Part shown: piece by piece, positions 10,730 through 21,657 of the stretch
How positions within the stretch are numbered: position 1 is the first letter of the stretch
Layout of the letters: every line of letters begins with the position of its first letter
Assembly (NCBI GenBank): GCA_001600495.1
Contig: BCKE01000053.1
Span: 1-64,000 of the forward strand
DNA from: Pilasporangium apinafurcum
Taxonomy: Eukaryota > Oomycota > Peronosporomycetes > Pythiales > Pythiaceae
Length of the DNA: 64,000 nt
Direction of reading: 5' to 3'
Position numbers and translations under genes: made by a program
The notes under the pieces: model-generated
Told to the model about the DNA's origin: nothing
Seen by the model: the letters and a program-made list of their open reading frames with translations, nothing else
The model's database searches: none

Positions 10730-10733
10730 TTAA

Positions 10734-11046
10734 GTGTGAATGGGTACTGGGTGTTGATCGGGTTGAATTAGTTTTCGAATCCGAGTTTTACCCAGCTCAG
10801 CAATGAGACACAATTCTGAATGGATTTGCTTTTTACATGATACATGGCCTTGTTAAAGACTGTATTTTGTTTTGATTTACTACAATGATTGACACAGAAG
10901 ATTTTGACATCTACACGATTCCAAACACTACTACGAACGCCAACTTACTAATCGACACGTTTCTACAACCACTACATACATGCTCCACATCTCACATTTA
11001 CAACAGATTTCAACATCTAAAACAATCAAGTCAGACAAGTAGACTT
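10734..11046. other. Intergenic, nothing recognised
   Basis: This AT-rich stretch lies between the transposon end and the stop codon of the RWP-RK gene. A 61-codon frame here has no family features. Confidence 0.6.
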
Positions 11047-11994
11047 TTAGAATTGGAAGCTCCCCGTTGAGGCTGGGAACTGACGACGACGCTCTTCTTG
11101 CCGCGTCTTCATCAAAAGCGACGCGATGGACGGGAGCTTGCCGACCATCGGTGCTAACGAGGCTTTTCCATTGAAGACCATCGTCCCAGACGGAATGGGG
11201 CGCACCATCGATGGAGAAGCAGCAGCAACCGGTGACGTATATGACGTATACACTGAGTGGTTAGCTGGACTCACTCCTTGCTGACGATAAATCACCGAAC
11301 TGATGCCATGCACACTCGTGGGAGTATCCGCTTTCTCTGAGTCGGTCGTGGGTGTCACCAGTCCACTCATAGGCGAACACGCAGATGAAGTCTCCGCCAG
11401 CACTTGATCGAATTCATCCTTGCTCTTGCGGTTCTCCGGACCTTTCAAGATCGTTAGCAGCTTGGCGCGTTGCTTCTGCAGATGGTCATTGTACGACCGC
11501 CGTTGCACGTCAGATTCACAGCAGCGCAACGCCTTCTCGATCGACCAAATGCTTTTGCGCAGACCACGAATTTGCCGGTGCGGCCATCGACCAACACCAT
11601 TCTTACGACAAATTTTCTTCATAAGCGTCATGCAAATGCCGAAAAGTGCTGCGACTTCGGCGAGTGGCTTCTCGAAATGAGGACGCAAGAGATCCAGTGT
11701 GATCGACTTGGACGCGTTAGGCAATGCGCGCAATCGTTTTTTTGCCGGCGATTGCATCTTTGCACCAAATACTGTCACGGGAGATTGCGCAGTGGCAGAG
11801 GTCATTATAGCTGGACTGGCATAAACAACTGACGCGGTCGAGTGGTTTATGCGTTCAAAGTGCTGCTCCGCGGTAAAATGTCGTGGTAAAACGCTCAATG
11901 GGGGCAATGCCATGCGTTCACGAGCAGTCCACTGGGCTCCGTAGCTGCTCAGACTCTGTGTGTAGGAAGAAGGGGCTGTCGACGGGAAGGACAT
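11047..11994 (-). CDS. RWP-RK domain transcription factor A
   Basis: The protein has 315 residues. The ATG at 11994 is chosen because the frame further upstream opens only at a TTG. The RWP-RK domain lies at about residues 97-160: an amphipathic run (LLRPHFEKPLAEVAALFGI), then MKKICRKNGVGRWPHRQI. RWP-RK proteins are nuclear DNA-binding regulators, known from nitrate response and gamete control in plants and green algae and expanded in oomycetes. The signature here is RWPHRQ rather than RWPxRK. The N-terminus is Ser/Thr/Pro-rich with a basic patch (AKKRLR). The C-terminus ends with a short LPSIASLL motif also recognisable in the other two RWP-RK genes of the window. A basic helical segment follows the domain. 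Target genes are unknown. Confidence 0.9.
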   Translation of the reverse strand: MSFPSTAPSSYTQSLSSYGAQWTARERMALPPLSVLPRHFTAEQHFERINHSTASVVYASPAIMTSATAQSPVTVFGAKMQSPAKKRLRALPNASKSITLDLLRPHFEKPLAEVAALFGICMTLMKKICRKNGVGRWPHRQIRGLRKSIWSIEKALRCCESDVQRRSYNDHLQKQRAKLLTILKGPENRKSKDEFDQVLAETSSACSPMSGLVTPTTDSEKADTPTSVHGISSVIYRQQGVSPANHSVYTSYTSPVAAASPSMVRPIPSGTMVFNGKASLAPMVGKLPSIASLLMKTRQEERRRQFPASTGSFQF

Positions 11995-14065
11995 GTCTTT
12001 AACTATACAATCGATACACGCACAGACACTTGTGATGGAACAGACAAATTGCAGAATGAACAAAATGTTCCCCCACCGATAATGTATTGTCGTCTGCTCA
12101 CTCTTGGTGAGGGTATAGCCCCAACCAAGTCCGAAAGGATCACTTAGGACAAAAATGGTGGCACTCTTTTATTATTCACTTGCACAAAGTATACCCAGGC
12201 GTTTTTTCTTACAGAGATCCAGCGATTTAGTGAGACTCTTTGGTATACCAGCTGGCGCAGACACTTGGATGGCTTTTGCCATCTGGTATCAGGGAAAAGA
12301 CAGAGTACTTCAAGATTTCACGCTAGCCAGATGGCAAAAGAACCAAAACAGGCAAGTTCGTAAAGTCGTGGGGGTCTCCTGGACGATCCTTTATCTTTCA
12401 GCAAACTGATCGACGCGCTTATGCTGATAGACAACCAAGCAAGCATAAGCGTTTAGCAAACTAAGTGAATCCGGATCTGCCCCTTTCTTCATTGTAAAAG
12501 TGTCTGTGTGAGGAAATGAATGGCTGCTAGTTGTGTGTTTCTTTACTTGCCTTGGCATAAACCTGGATCGACAAGTCTGAAAAAGAGAATGATAAAAAGA
12601 GAAGTCGATTATCACAGCGTCATGTTGATCCATGTTGCTGCTTTTTGATCCGATAGGGTCGGAAAAGGGAGAATGCGTGGCACTCTTTTCAGGTAGTTTG
12701 ATTAGTAGAACAACATGGATGTGCCCAGTCTTTTTGGATGAATATTTCACTCGGTGGCTCAACAGATGGGCCATTTCATTTTTTTCTCGATGTGACGACA
12801 TGCCTGTTGTTATTGGGATGAAACAAGCAAAACGTAGCCATCTGCTGAGAGCCGTCACGCTAACATCCTACCACGTGGTGGCTCAAAGCGCGTCCACATT
12901 TTACGTAATTGCTTGCTAAGGCGATTGGTCCTTCTTCGTCTGTTCGAGGTTTCATGGCTTTTCAATGATCTACTTGACGTACACACCCAAATGGTAGAGT
13001 GGGTTGTAACACAAAATATTGTGTTCTTGAACCAGCTGGCTATGTATTGGTGACCATCCAGTTTGAATGATAGAGCGCGGTCTACAATGCCCACATACTC
13101 TCACCCAACCCAACTAAGCCAAACACCTTTTCCACACGTCAACACTGGGTGCATCCAGCTCCTATTTGTGGATGTGAATGACCGTTCAATCTGTAAATAA
13201 TAGGCTTTTTCTGATGTGATGATTACTCGGTTGTTCCATTATAGATGGTTATCTTAATAGTAACGGGCAGTGTACCGATCTTTCCTGCAGGTGCCTCATG
13301 TGACTCTGGAATACGCACTCAAGCAGTTGCTTTGGTTGCGTCGCATACAGTTCCTCAAGGATTGGCTCGGAGAGGAAGAGCCGATTGCACGGTATACGGC
13401 ACCGTAAAGGAAATGTCTGTAGAAAAACGGCTGAATCCGGTAAAAGTTTGGATGACGGCGGTGCTGCACCGTATGGCACATTTTCAGAAAGTTTGAACCA
13501 CCGAGAAGGTTGTGACGATCTTGAACGAGCGGCTGTTGAGCTCGGGCTTACATTGCGGCACCGTACTTTCATACGCCAGCATTTATTCAGAAGGGTACCA
13601 ACTTCAATAATACATGGCTTCGTAGCTAAGCGCATGTGCATGTCGAAATTTTTGCTGAAGAACGATAGTCGGATACATCGAGTTTCTTGTATCGAACGAC
13701 CTTCAAAGTTCGTCCAAAGGTGTGGTACATATGTTTGAACAATCCATACTGGGAAGTATGGACACAATATCAGCCTCGAACTAGAGTTTACAGAACCACA
13801 ATAGGAATAGGGTCATACAAGAGACGTGAATATCGGTAGCATAGAACCACGACGATGCCAGCAATTACCAAGATGTGGTTGCCCATTCTGCACTATCTAC
13901 GAGGCATACCATCATTTAGCCTCACTAATATCCAATATATGCTAAATATGGTAAATATTGAAAAAAGGTATCATTTGGTAACTCAGAGATGATCTTTATT
14001 TACCTTGAGTTTCTTCCAAACAATCAACGCGTGAGTCGTTCTCCACACTACCAAGCTAGTGCAAA
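11995..14065. other. Intergenic, no supported gene
   Basis: Several short frames (60-170 codons) overlap on both strands without family features. A 14-bp inverted repeat, CTTTTGCCATCTGG at 12273-12286 and its complement at 12327-12340, is the only clear structure. The stretch may hold old transposon debris that is too decayed to name. Confidence 0.5.
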
Positions 14066-14330
14066 TTACAACACCCCGAGGAAGGCAGCCCCGGTCACCC
14101 TCGCGCGATGCATCCAGGTGAGTTTGTATTCATTCTTGAGATAGATGTCGCGAGCAGCGTTCGCATCTCGATCCATGATAGAGAGATATTTTGGACATAC
14201 AAAGACTTTCTGCACTTTCATGTCTTGGTTGAGGGCTCTTCTTTATATTCGATCAGCCGTCCACCTGCTCATTCCATCTTGTACTGTAAGATCATCTTAA
14301 ACTTGTAGTGAGACCTCCAAGCATGTGAAT
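14066..14330 (-). pseudogene. Relic of a second TnpB/Fanzor-type gene, C-terminal part
   Basis: Reading the minus strand from about 14330 gives HYKFKMILQYKME, then RLIEYKEEPSTKT, matching the TnpB stretch HYRFRxRL...E.NE..TSKTCS that carries the RuvC-II Glu. After a frame change the text reads VFVCPKYLSIMDRDANAARDIYLKN, which has the RuvC-III signature DRDxNAAR and a zinc-finger CPxC with its second Cys as Tyr. A TAA at 14066-14068 closes it. At least one stop and one frame change are present. The wording differs from the Fanzor1 elements in the window (WDRDITAAINIL), so this is another family. Nothing convincing was found upstream for the N-terminal half. Confidence 0.7.
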
Positions 14331-16572
14331 TTGCAAAGTGATTCTCTTATTGTTATTTTGTCTTACTTTGGTATCTAAGCGTAACATCGAATCTAGAGTA
14401 TTGTATTGCATATGATGCCCAGATACATCTCTTATATGAATGGAAATGAGGAGGATAGTCGACAAAATGACAAAGAAGTAAAATCCATAGCATATAGAAA
14501 TCTTATATTGCTTAAATCACGAACTCGTGGGCGATAGCATTGTGGAGTTTAGGAAGCCTGACCAACAGGTGAAAACGTGTTTGTACTCCAAGCACAAAAC
14601 ACGTCACGCAGTCTTAGCGCGAGCATTCTTGTGTGTGTGTTTTATTTTGTTCTCGCTCGTTGGTCTTCAGCTGCTAGAAGCGGAGCGTTGACTGTCGTTA
14701 TTTACTTTGATTGATACTTGATCAGACATGACCAAGTTTGCTCTGTCATATCTAGAGTGCTGGTATCATGATCGCAGTGATGCCATGTGTGTTTCTCATC
14801 TTCACTACAAGGATGATCTCAGCAACCATGTATTATTAATACAAAGTATCGCATCGCAAGCCACGCTCTCATCGCAACTGCACGTAACCTAGCAAAACAA
14901 GCAAATTATATTTGCGTTTCACTAGAGAATCGATTCCAGCGACGACAGCAAGGAAAATCTCTCTCCATCTTCAACCGCAATTGCTTGAAAACTCCCGTAG
15001 TTATGGAGGTCAGTCTTGTCTAATGACGATGTAGCGACCAGCACAATCTTTGTGGAGCTAAAGGTTACCAGGACCATAAACGAGTGCGATCCCGTGCAGT
15101 TGGAAGGAACCTACAAGAAAACTGACATTGAATCTACGATTCCACGCTTGCCAACGGATCTCGTTGGCACATTTCAACGCAAAAGAGCCGACTTCAAAAT
15201 ACAAGCACAAAAAATCCCGGACGGTTATCGCTCCCACTATGGGTGAAAACGGATTACTACTGAATCGCGAACATGTTTCCAACGGCAATAACGTTGTTCG
15301 TCGCTGATCACCACTTACGATTCCAAGTGCATTGAAGAACACACAATTGTCGTCTTGTATCAGGTTGAATCTTGATCCTTCTCTAAAGAACAACCAACAG
15401 CAACATCAACCAGCGAATAAAAATGTAGGTGATCTTTACCAGCGAAATGTTTGATTCACAGTCATGTTCTGTTAAAAGCAAAAACAGTCTTGCATGAAAA
15501 TCTTTGTTTTGGTTTTGTGCACAAAACACACTTTCCAATTGCAGACGTGTTGCGCCCCATTGAAGTAGCGCGACGGTTGCGTTGAAGTTCAAGGTGGAAG
15601 CAAAGAGCCAATCGGCTCCAAATTGAACTACAAAATCAAGCTATTCAATGGATATTGCAGATTCTGCACTGATCTAAGTGCTACAATCGTTATTTCTTAA
15701 GTAGGCGTTTGAACTATTGCTGATAAAAGGGGAAAAAATTAAGGATAACTGTGGGATTGTAGTTGAAGATTGACAAGGCACCGGAAGGTGGAGCGTTGAC
15801 TGTTGAGGTTTTAAGGTTTGCGCTGACGCCACTACGAGCCATTTTGCAATTCTGGCCAATCAATGGGGATAGTGGGAAATACGTAACAGATTCAATAGAG
15901 TATCAACTTGAAGTTGCCGTTCCGTGAATCTCAAACTGGTTTTTTTGAGCAAGGTGAATAAGAAAAAGGAATTTAGGAAGGCTTTGTAGATTCAACTGCC
16001 ATTCGTTTCCTCCCTTGCCATTTGGCGTATTTGGTAGTGAATTATCCATTCTCCACCACTGAATGCATGTGGTGGCCCTAAAAACCGCTTTGATTGGCTC
16101 AATGACTGCTGCGGCCGGACCAACCAAACCAATTGCTTCCCCCAAACAAAAAACAAACCTGGTGCGAGAGCGGGTACAGGTCAAAATTAACCTACATGTC
16201 CCTCTAACTATTAATGACCATGTTGAGTAGGGAATTCATTTATAGAGTGAAATTGCCAAAAATATTCAGTTGCTTTGGGTTGAATGGCCACGGGCCAAAG
16301 TTTCTTTTTTTATGAGAAAATTTATTTTCACAGGTATCAGTGAGAATCTTCTGACACGGCTATGCGACGGAGCTATAGAACACGCAAGCGGTTTATACTG
16401 AAGGGATTGAACGCATAAAAAGCATCTACGTGCTTCGTCCACGGATTGTGTTTTTTTATGGTCCACTCTTTTTTTGTTTAGTTTTGTCGCCACTCCTTGC
16501 GTTCTCCCATTTTACTAAAAACATTCAAGCGCGCAGACGCACACACACATAATTCAAGACGCTCATTAGAAC
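14331..16572. other. Intergenic, no supported gene
   Basis: Short frames occur at 15016-15246 (plus) and 15903-16184 (minus), but none shows domains, a signal peptide or splice partners that I can support. Short poly-T tracts lie upstream of the acidic-protein gene. Confidence 0.5.
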
Positions 16573-16989
16573 ATGAGCATTTGTGCCCAAGCTCCTCCAC
16601 AAGTACCGTTCCTGATGCAACCAGCGGGTGCATTCCTCAGTCAGCATTTTCTGGACACAAAACCCATTGACAGCACTAGCAGCTACCCAGTTGGTGGCGG
16701 TAATGACGCAACTACACCGAGAACAACAGCAAGTGCTACAGATGAACAGGCCACCACCGCTGCGTTCTTAGCGGCGATTCGTAGAGGATTAGAGGATTTC
16801 CAGAACGATGACGACTCGGATGATGATGAAGAAGAAGATGATGATGATGATAATGAGGGCGAGTCGGTGTATTACACACCAAGCAGCAACCATACATATT
16901 ATATCCCTGCGCCAACCACACAACTCACAAATGGAGCGCCATTGATACGGAATGGAGACGATGATTTGATGTTCCAGATGGATATGTGA
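16573..16989 (+). CDS. Small acidic hypothetical protein
   Basis: The 138-residue frame starts with ATG and has no introns. The first half is Pro/Ala/Thr-rich, then comes a short helical segment (AAFLAAIRRGLEDF, about residues 64-77), followed by a nearly pure Asp/Glu tract of about 20 residues (78-96). A tail rich in Tyr, Pro and Asn ends with an acidic patch (NGDDDLMFQMDM). The helix plus acidic tail could be an activation or chromatin-binding segment; this is inference from composition only. No family is recognised. The aspartate codons form a GAT/GAC-rich run in which chance frames are more likely, so it is a plausible but unproven gene. Confidence 0.55.
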   Translation: MSICAQAPPQVPFLMQPAGAFLSQHFLDTKPIDSTSSYPVGGGNDATTPRTTASATDEQATTAAFLAAIRRGLEDFQNDDDSDDDEEEDDDDDNEGESVYYTPSSNHTYYIPAPTTQLTNGAPLIRNGDDDLMFQMDM

Positions 16990-17678
16990 TTGGTTTTCAG
17001 CCAACTCATGCAGAAGAAAGCATTGGCTACATTATGTAGCGATGCGAGTCAGAAGAAAAAGCAGCGGAGACTAGCTCTGTTATCATGCTATTATTTATTA
17101 TTTTTTTGTCAAACTAGCGATAACGAGGGGTTTATACCAATAACAAAGCTCATGAGCGCATCTTGAAGGGATGTGATAAGCAATCAGCCTCATTTGTTTC
17201 TCTTCTCTTTCGTCTCCACAAAGGAGCGAGCACAGTGTTGAGCTCACTTGATGAACGGCTCTAAACTGTCCACTCCGTAGATCGGTTACTATTTATAACA
17301 TACAAGCCTACTGCTCGCAAAAGATACAAAATGGAAGACTTTCTCCCGACTTTTTGCTGCTCTTTTCGCCTTTCAGACATGTATGGCTGTTTGGTGGGTG
17401 ATTCTATATATGAGCAGTCGAGCATTAAGCTTGATTTTCAGAAAACGCATTCACTTCATTCCATGGTACTCTCAAGACGTTTAGTACTTCAAACTCAGGA
17501 ATTTTGACACCAACTACACGATCACTTCTACAAGATATGTATACACGACATCTATGCTCTTGCTTTGCTTCGTTCGTAAAACAAGAGCGGGGAATCATAG
17601 ACCCATCAAATCGGTCGACAGTGCCCAGTATTTGGTCATTTGTCTGCAAAGTTTCTATACAAACTTGTGTTGTTATTT
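16990..17678. other. Intergenic, nothing recognised
   Basis: The stretch separates the 3' ends of two converging genes. Only chance-length frames are seen. Confidence 0.55.
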
Positions 17679-19157
17679 TCAAATTTCCCGCTCTTTTGGA
17701 TGAAAGCGTTTGTTGTTGCTGTGCTGCTCATGCATCTCGAGCACATCGGATTCAGAAAACGTCGAAAATTTTGGGAATCGGCCTGCAGCTACCAAGATCT
17801 CGGTATCGCGCCGTTCACCTTCGCCTATCGTGCCTGGATCGACGATATCGTACTCATCGTATCTAGCGACTGAAATACCACTGGACTGGGACTGATCTAA
17901 TGCTGGCTCGTATTTTGGCCGATGGGCGCCACTTTTACTATTACCCAGTGCAGTGGGGAGTCCCAACATTGCCAGCTGTGTCCGGTCCTGAAGCGTCTCA
18001 AAAGGTTGGTCAGGATTATTGTATTCTTCATTTTCAGCCAAAACATGCTGTTGAGGAGGCCAGCGGCGACTGGCGTTGCTAATTTTGCGTTTCGGCGTGG
18101 AGCTTGTGGCGCGGTAGCTGCCGAACTCGCCGGCTTCTTGCGCCATATATTGTGTGCTAGAGAACTCGAGTGTAGAGGACGTCAGACTCGCCATGGAGAG
18201 CACGCTTGGATTAGCGGAATGGTCGGGGAGAGGAGCATTACTTCCTCTCCGTGGCCCTCTTTCTCCTCTTTGACTGTTTGTCTTATGGTCATGGTCTCCG
18301 CTGTGTCCTCCTCCACCTCCATGTCTGTTCGTGTTGCGGGCGGAGCGGAGATCTTCTTGAAATGTAAACGGCTTGGAGTCAGTTTCGGGGGTTTTCATGC
18401 GGTACTCTGTGCGGTTCCGCCGCATGCGTCGAGTGACAAACACAGCGACTGCGAGTACACCGACCACCCCCACGGAGATGACAGCGATGTTAAGCACCAT
18501 GGGCGCTTCTGCTGAATCGCCAGAGCTACCATTGGCTCTTACCACCTCGGAGCTGCTGTCGGAGGCTAAAGATGCGGAGGAGGTCGTCCGCAGGTTGCCA
18601 CTGCTTCCACTTCTGCTGTCTTGGTTTGTGCTAGCGGATGTTGATGTTGATGCTGATTGTGATGATTCGGTGGAAGAAAAGGAAGAGGTAGAGGAAGAAG
18701 TTGATATTGATGGTGCTGTGGTCGTTGGGCTGCTTTCTGTGAGGAGGCCACCGCTGGCCGCCGTTGACGCTGTAGAGAACGCGCTAGAACTTTCACTTGC
18801 AGTTGCAGAAGAACTTGTCGCTGTTGAATATCATATCAACAAATACAAAATCAGCGTATGGTAATCGCAGAAAGACATTGATAGTTAAATTTCAACCCAC
18901 TTACAGCAGATCTCAATGGTCTCTTCATACGGACAAGCGCCAGTGCTGGCGTCTAGACTATAGCAGGAATAGCCACCGGAAATGCCATACATACACGGTG
19001 GACATGTCGTCGTAGAGCGATCACACTCGGTTTCCCCCTCCGCTAGGCACGTTGTTGTCGTACAGAGGTCATCTTGTGCCGTCACTATCAGAGATCCCAG
19101 ACCATGGCCAACTACGACGGCAGTCGTCCAATACACCAATCGCCACATATTCCGCAT
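17679..19157 (-). CDS. Two-exon type I membrane protein with 8-Cys ectodomain
   Basis: Exon 1 is 19157-18905 and exon 2 is 18820-17679. The 84-nt intron starts GTAAGT and ends CAACAG. Splicing keeps one frame of 464 residues. Residues 1-28 form a signal peptide (RLVYWTTAVVVGHGLGSLIV). Residues 29-84 hold eight cysteines, an even number suited to disulfides. A Ser/Thr-rich stalk of about 100 residues follows, coded from the start of exon 2, likely O-glycosylated. A membrane segment at about 193-215 (IAVISVGVVGVLAVAVFV) is followed by the basic stop RRMRRNR. The cytosolic tail of about 240 residues is polar, with His/Gly-rich and Ser-rich parts and Tyr-based motifs (RYDEYDIV). A mucin-like surface receptor or wall-contact protein is inferred. 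No known family is recognised. Without the intron the two halves would look like separate genes. Confidence 0.8.
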
Positions 19158-21657
19158 GATTGGTGTGTATGTGTGTTAAATATACAAGGAGGTATAGTAG
19201 TAATAGCACCAAGTGCTTATTGCTTTGTGTTTCTTGGCAGAAATGATTGAGTAGCCGTTCGTAGTCGGCTAGAGAGAATGAATCGCTAGCCGCGGACGAA
19301 GCAGGAGCAGCACTGGCTGATATCACTGAGTGACTGAATCAGTCAAATTGGTCATACATGTTTGAAGCTGCTGGGTATTCCTGGCTGGACAGAAGCAGCC
19401 TGTTTTAAGGGGAGCCCCGCCTATCCTGTGCCACTATAAGAGTGCATCCAGACTCGCTCTCTCATAAGAACAGCGGCCAGATGCTTCACTTGGTGCGTTA
19501 GGGCATTCTGGTTTTCTCTGGCTATTTAACCATACTGACCAATCGCAAGTCCATAAATGGTGACTTGGTGGCGTTAATAGCCAATAGAAAGACAATAAGC
19601 CTAGCCTAAAACCAGACCCCCTCCAAAATGGCAAGAAACGAAGCGCAAGCCTCGCTTTTACGTTTCCTTACACAACGCGCATTGCATGCACATCAGGGCA
19701 TTTTTTTACATAAAGCAGCAGTTTAGAACCAAGAAGACTTATTTTGTCCCCGTCCTTACATAGTACAATGACAGTTTCGTTGGTGATGGACTGGCGATTT
19801 TCGTTAGTGTGAGATGGATCAAGGGGCATTTGTTATTCGCTGTTTCGTTGAATTGGCGGATAGTTGCTATTGCCTTTACACAATAACAAATCGATAGGTA
19901 ATATTCACGACACGACACGAATATGGAAAACCTTGAGGCAGGCGACACGTGGTTTGAAGGTCGTCTTGTACGTTGTTTGTTTGTTTGCTTGCGAGCTGTT
20001 GAAGTAATCTATATAAGCCTCCATCGTCTGACGATGGCTTTACGTGGACTGCTAACATCCTAGGTATTTGACAAACGATAGCATGCTCACATCGTCAATC
20101 ATTTCTAGTGAATTCGCTGCTTGGAATGTTTAGATGATGGTTTTTACTAATGCATCGCATTCAGGTGCCTATATCATGGCGAAATGGCTTGTACGTTTCT
20201 CGGATATTCGTTTTGTTTGACTTTCTCCATGTCCACATGGCGAATAGAGTTTTCGGTGTCTTTGGATGCATCCACAATACCGCATCAGTTTATAAAGAGT
20301 GTGGTTTGAAACGAAAGATGTAGAAATCAGGCGTGACAGTCGATTGCGTCTTTCAATCCATACTAAAGGATGATCGCCATACTGTGTGAATCTTATTACA
20401 CATACAATTTTAGGCATCTTTTCCAGTGCGGACTTTACTGTTGGGAATCCGTTAAGTGCGATAACAAAGCTATATACGAACTTAACCAATACACTAACAA
20501 ATATAAAGCCCGCATATTTAATTAAATCCCGCATGCGGGCATTGGATATCTCTTGCGGTACATCTTCCTTGACTTCATGCGCTCTGACTTTTTTGACGAA
20601 TTAGTCAAGAGTCGGAAACGATGGTAGTGTTGTAGAGCAATTTTTGACCCACAATCGTGTCTTCAGCATGGACTATGCTTTTTTGGCCAACTTGAAATCT
20701 CTTCAACTGGCGCACGTTGACCAGCCAGCGTGGTACACTACAACAACATGAATCTTCCCTCCCATTATGCACCTACATTACATCCATTTCAACTAAGGAT
20801 TGCTGACACTGGGTATAGTACATACAAAAAATCGCCATCATACAAGGTACATTTACTACTGTCACGGCATTGACGTGGCATACCATACATCCGTATTGCA
20901 GATGTGGGAAACATAACGATCAACAGGTTACATCGTCGACATTTGCATGTGAATTAATGCATCTGATCTATTCACCAAATCTCTTTTTCACTGTGTGTAA
21001 GAGCATTGGAGCCATGATAGTTTACATGCTTTCATAGTCCCGTCTCTTCCGTCTTCTCCCACCTCCTCCCACTTTCCTAATAATTACCCAGCTACACCCC
21101 ACACTCCATCCCACCGCATTTCGCATACCCAAGTCCATATCAGTGTAACATTTATCAAACTGATTTGAATAGTTTGAGATCCGGCTCGGTTTGGTATACT
21201 ATTTCTCTTATTTACCAGAAGAAGTAGTATTTTCGGGCTTCTATACCCGAAATAGTTGACTACGCTATAACCATGATATCCATCGTCTGTGTTCTTTACC
21301 ACACCAAAAAGTACAAAAAAAACATCACCGAAGGACCTGCTCTACCTCCTCCTCGAGTGATTCAGTTCCGCGAGCTTGTGGTGTTTCTCTCATCAGACAC
21401 AACACCAAACGCTCGCCAACCCCCCTTTGCCAAGAGCGTGTTATTAATAACCTCCTCGTCCTTCTTCCTTCTTCACCAATCTTAGTGAAGGGACTTACAC
21501 AAAGCATCAGCAATCCAGCGAAGAAGAAAGAAAGAAGAAGCACCGCCACTCACTCCAGCTGTATAAAAGTTTAGCCATCAGAAAAACTGCAGTGGATTGA
21601 CGTTTTTCTCCTCATTAATCAGCAAAGCAAAACTTTATCCAGCTCCATTGTGGCGTC
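19158..21657. other. Intergenic, at most a weak small frame
   Basis: The only frame of note is at 20169-20534 on the minus strand: 121 codons with ATG and one hydrophobic segment (AGFIFVSVLVKFVYSFVIAL), with coding-like text also just upstream of the ATG. It has no recognisable family and could be a gene remnant. The rest holds A/T-rich DNA and a CT-rich stretch (21340-21480) upstream of the PDZ gene. Confidence 0.4.
20169..20534 (-). CDS. Doubtful small membrane-protein frame
   Basis: The frame has 121 codons and starts with ATG. Residues 8-28 are hydrophobic and could span a membrane; the rest is basic and Cys-poor. The reading frame stays open and coding-like for about 22 codons above the ATG, so this may be the end of a decayed larger gene. 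I do not recognise it. Confidence 0.2.
   Translation of the reverse strand: MRDLIKYAGFIFVSVLVKFVYSFVIALNGFPTVKSALEKMPKIVCVIRFTQYGDHPLVWIERRNRLSRLISTSFVSNHTLYKLMRYCGCIQRHRKLYSPCGHGESQTKRISEKRTSHFAMI

Larger units (their letters stand above)
8209..10733 (+). mobile_element. Fanzor1-type DNA transposon, copy 1 (decayed)
   Basis: The 2,525-bp element is bounded by TTAA at 8209-8212 and 10730-10733, with outer inverted ends CCTTTATTC... and ...AATAAAGG. Each end is also a long palindrome of about 60 bp: 8213-8264 has CCTTTATTCCCCA facing TGGGGAATAAAG around a perfect 20-bp palindrome at 8227-8246, and 10672-10729 has GTGTTCTGT facing ACAGAACAC. Inside is a broken TnpB-like gene in the same direction. 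The TTAA borders recall piggyBac-type insertion, but no DDE transposase is present, so the mobilising enzyme is unknown. The first 300 bp inside the left end are nearly identical to the element at 32672-34284, so the family moved recently. Many Ns at 9037-9172 probably reflect copies collapsed in assembly. Confidence 0.85.

Noticed and set aside
12273-12340. 14-bp inverted repeat CTTTTGCCATCTGG
   Set aside because: No terminator, transposon end or RNA gene fits it; single occurrence seen.
12155-13767. Overlapping frames of 80-170 codons on both strands
   Set aside because: No domain, no splice partner and composition like non-coding DNA.
16736-17004. His- and Ile-rich minus frames opposite the acidic protein
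   Set aside because: They are shadows of the GAT/GAC-rich acidic tract.
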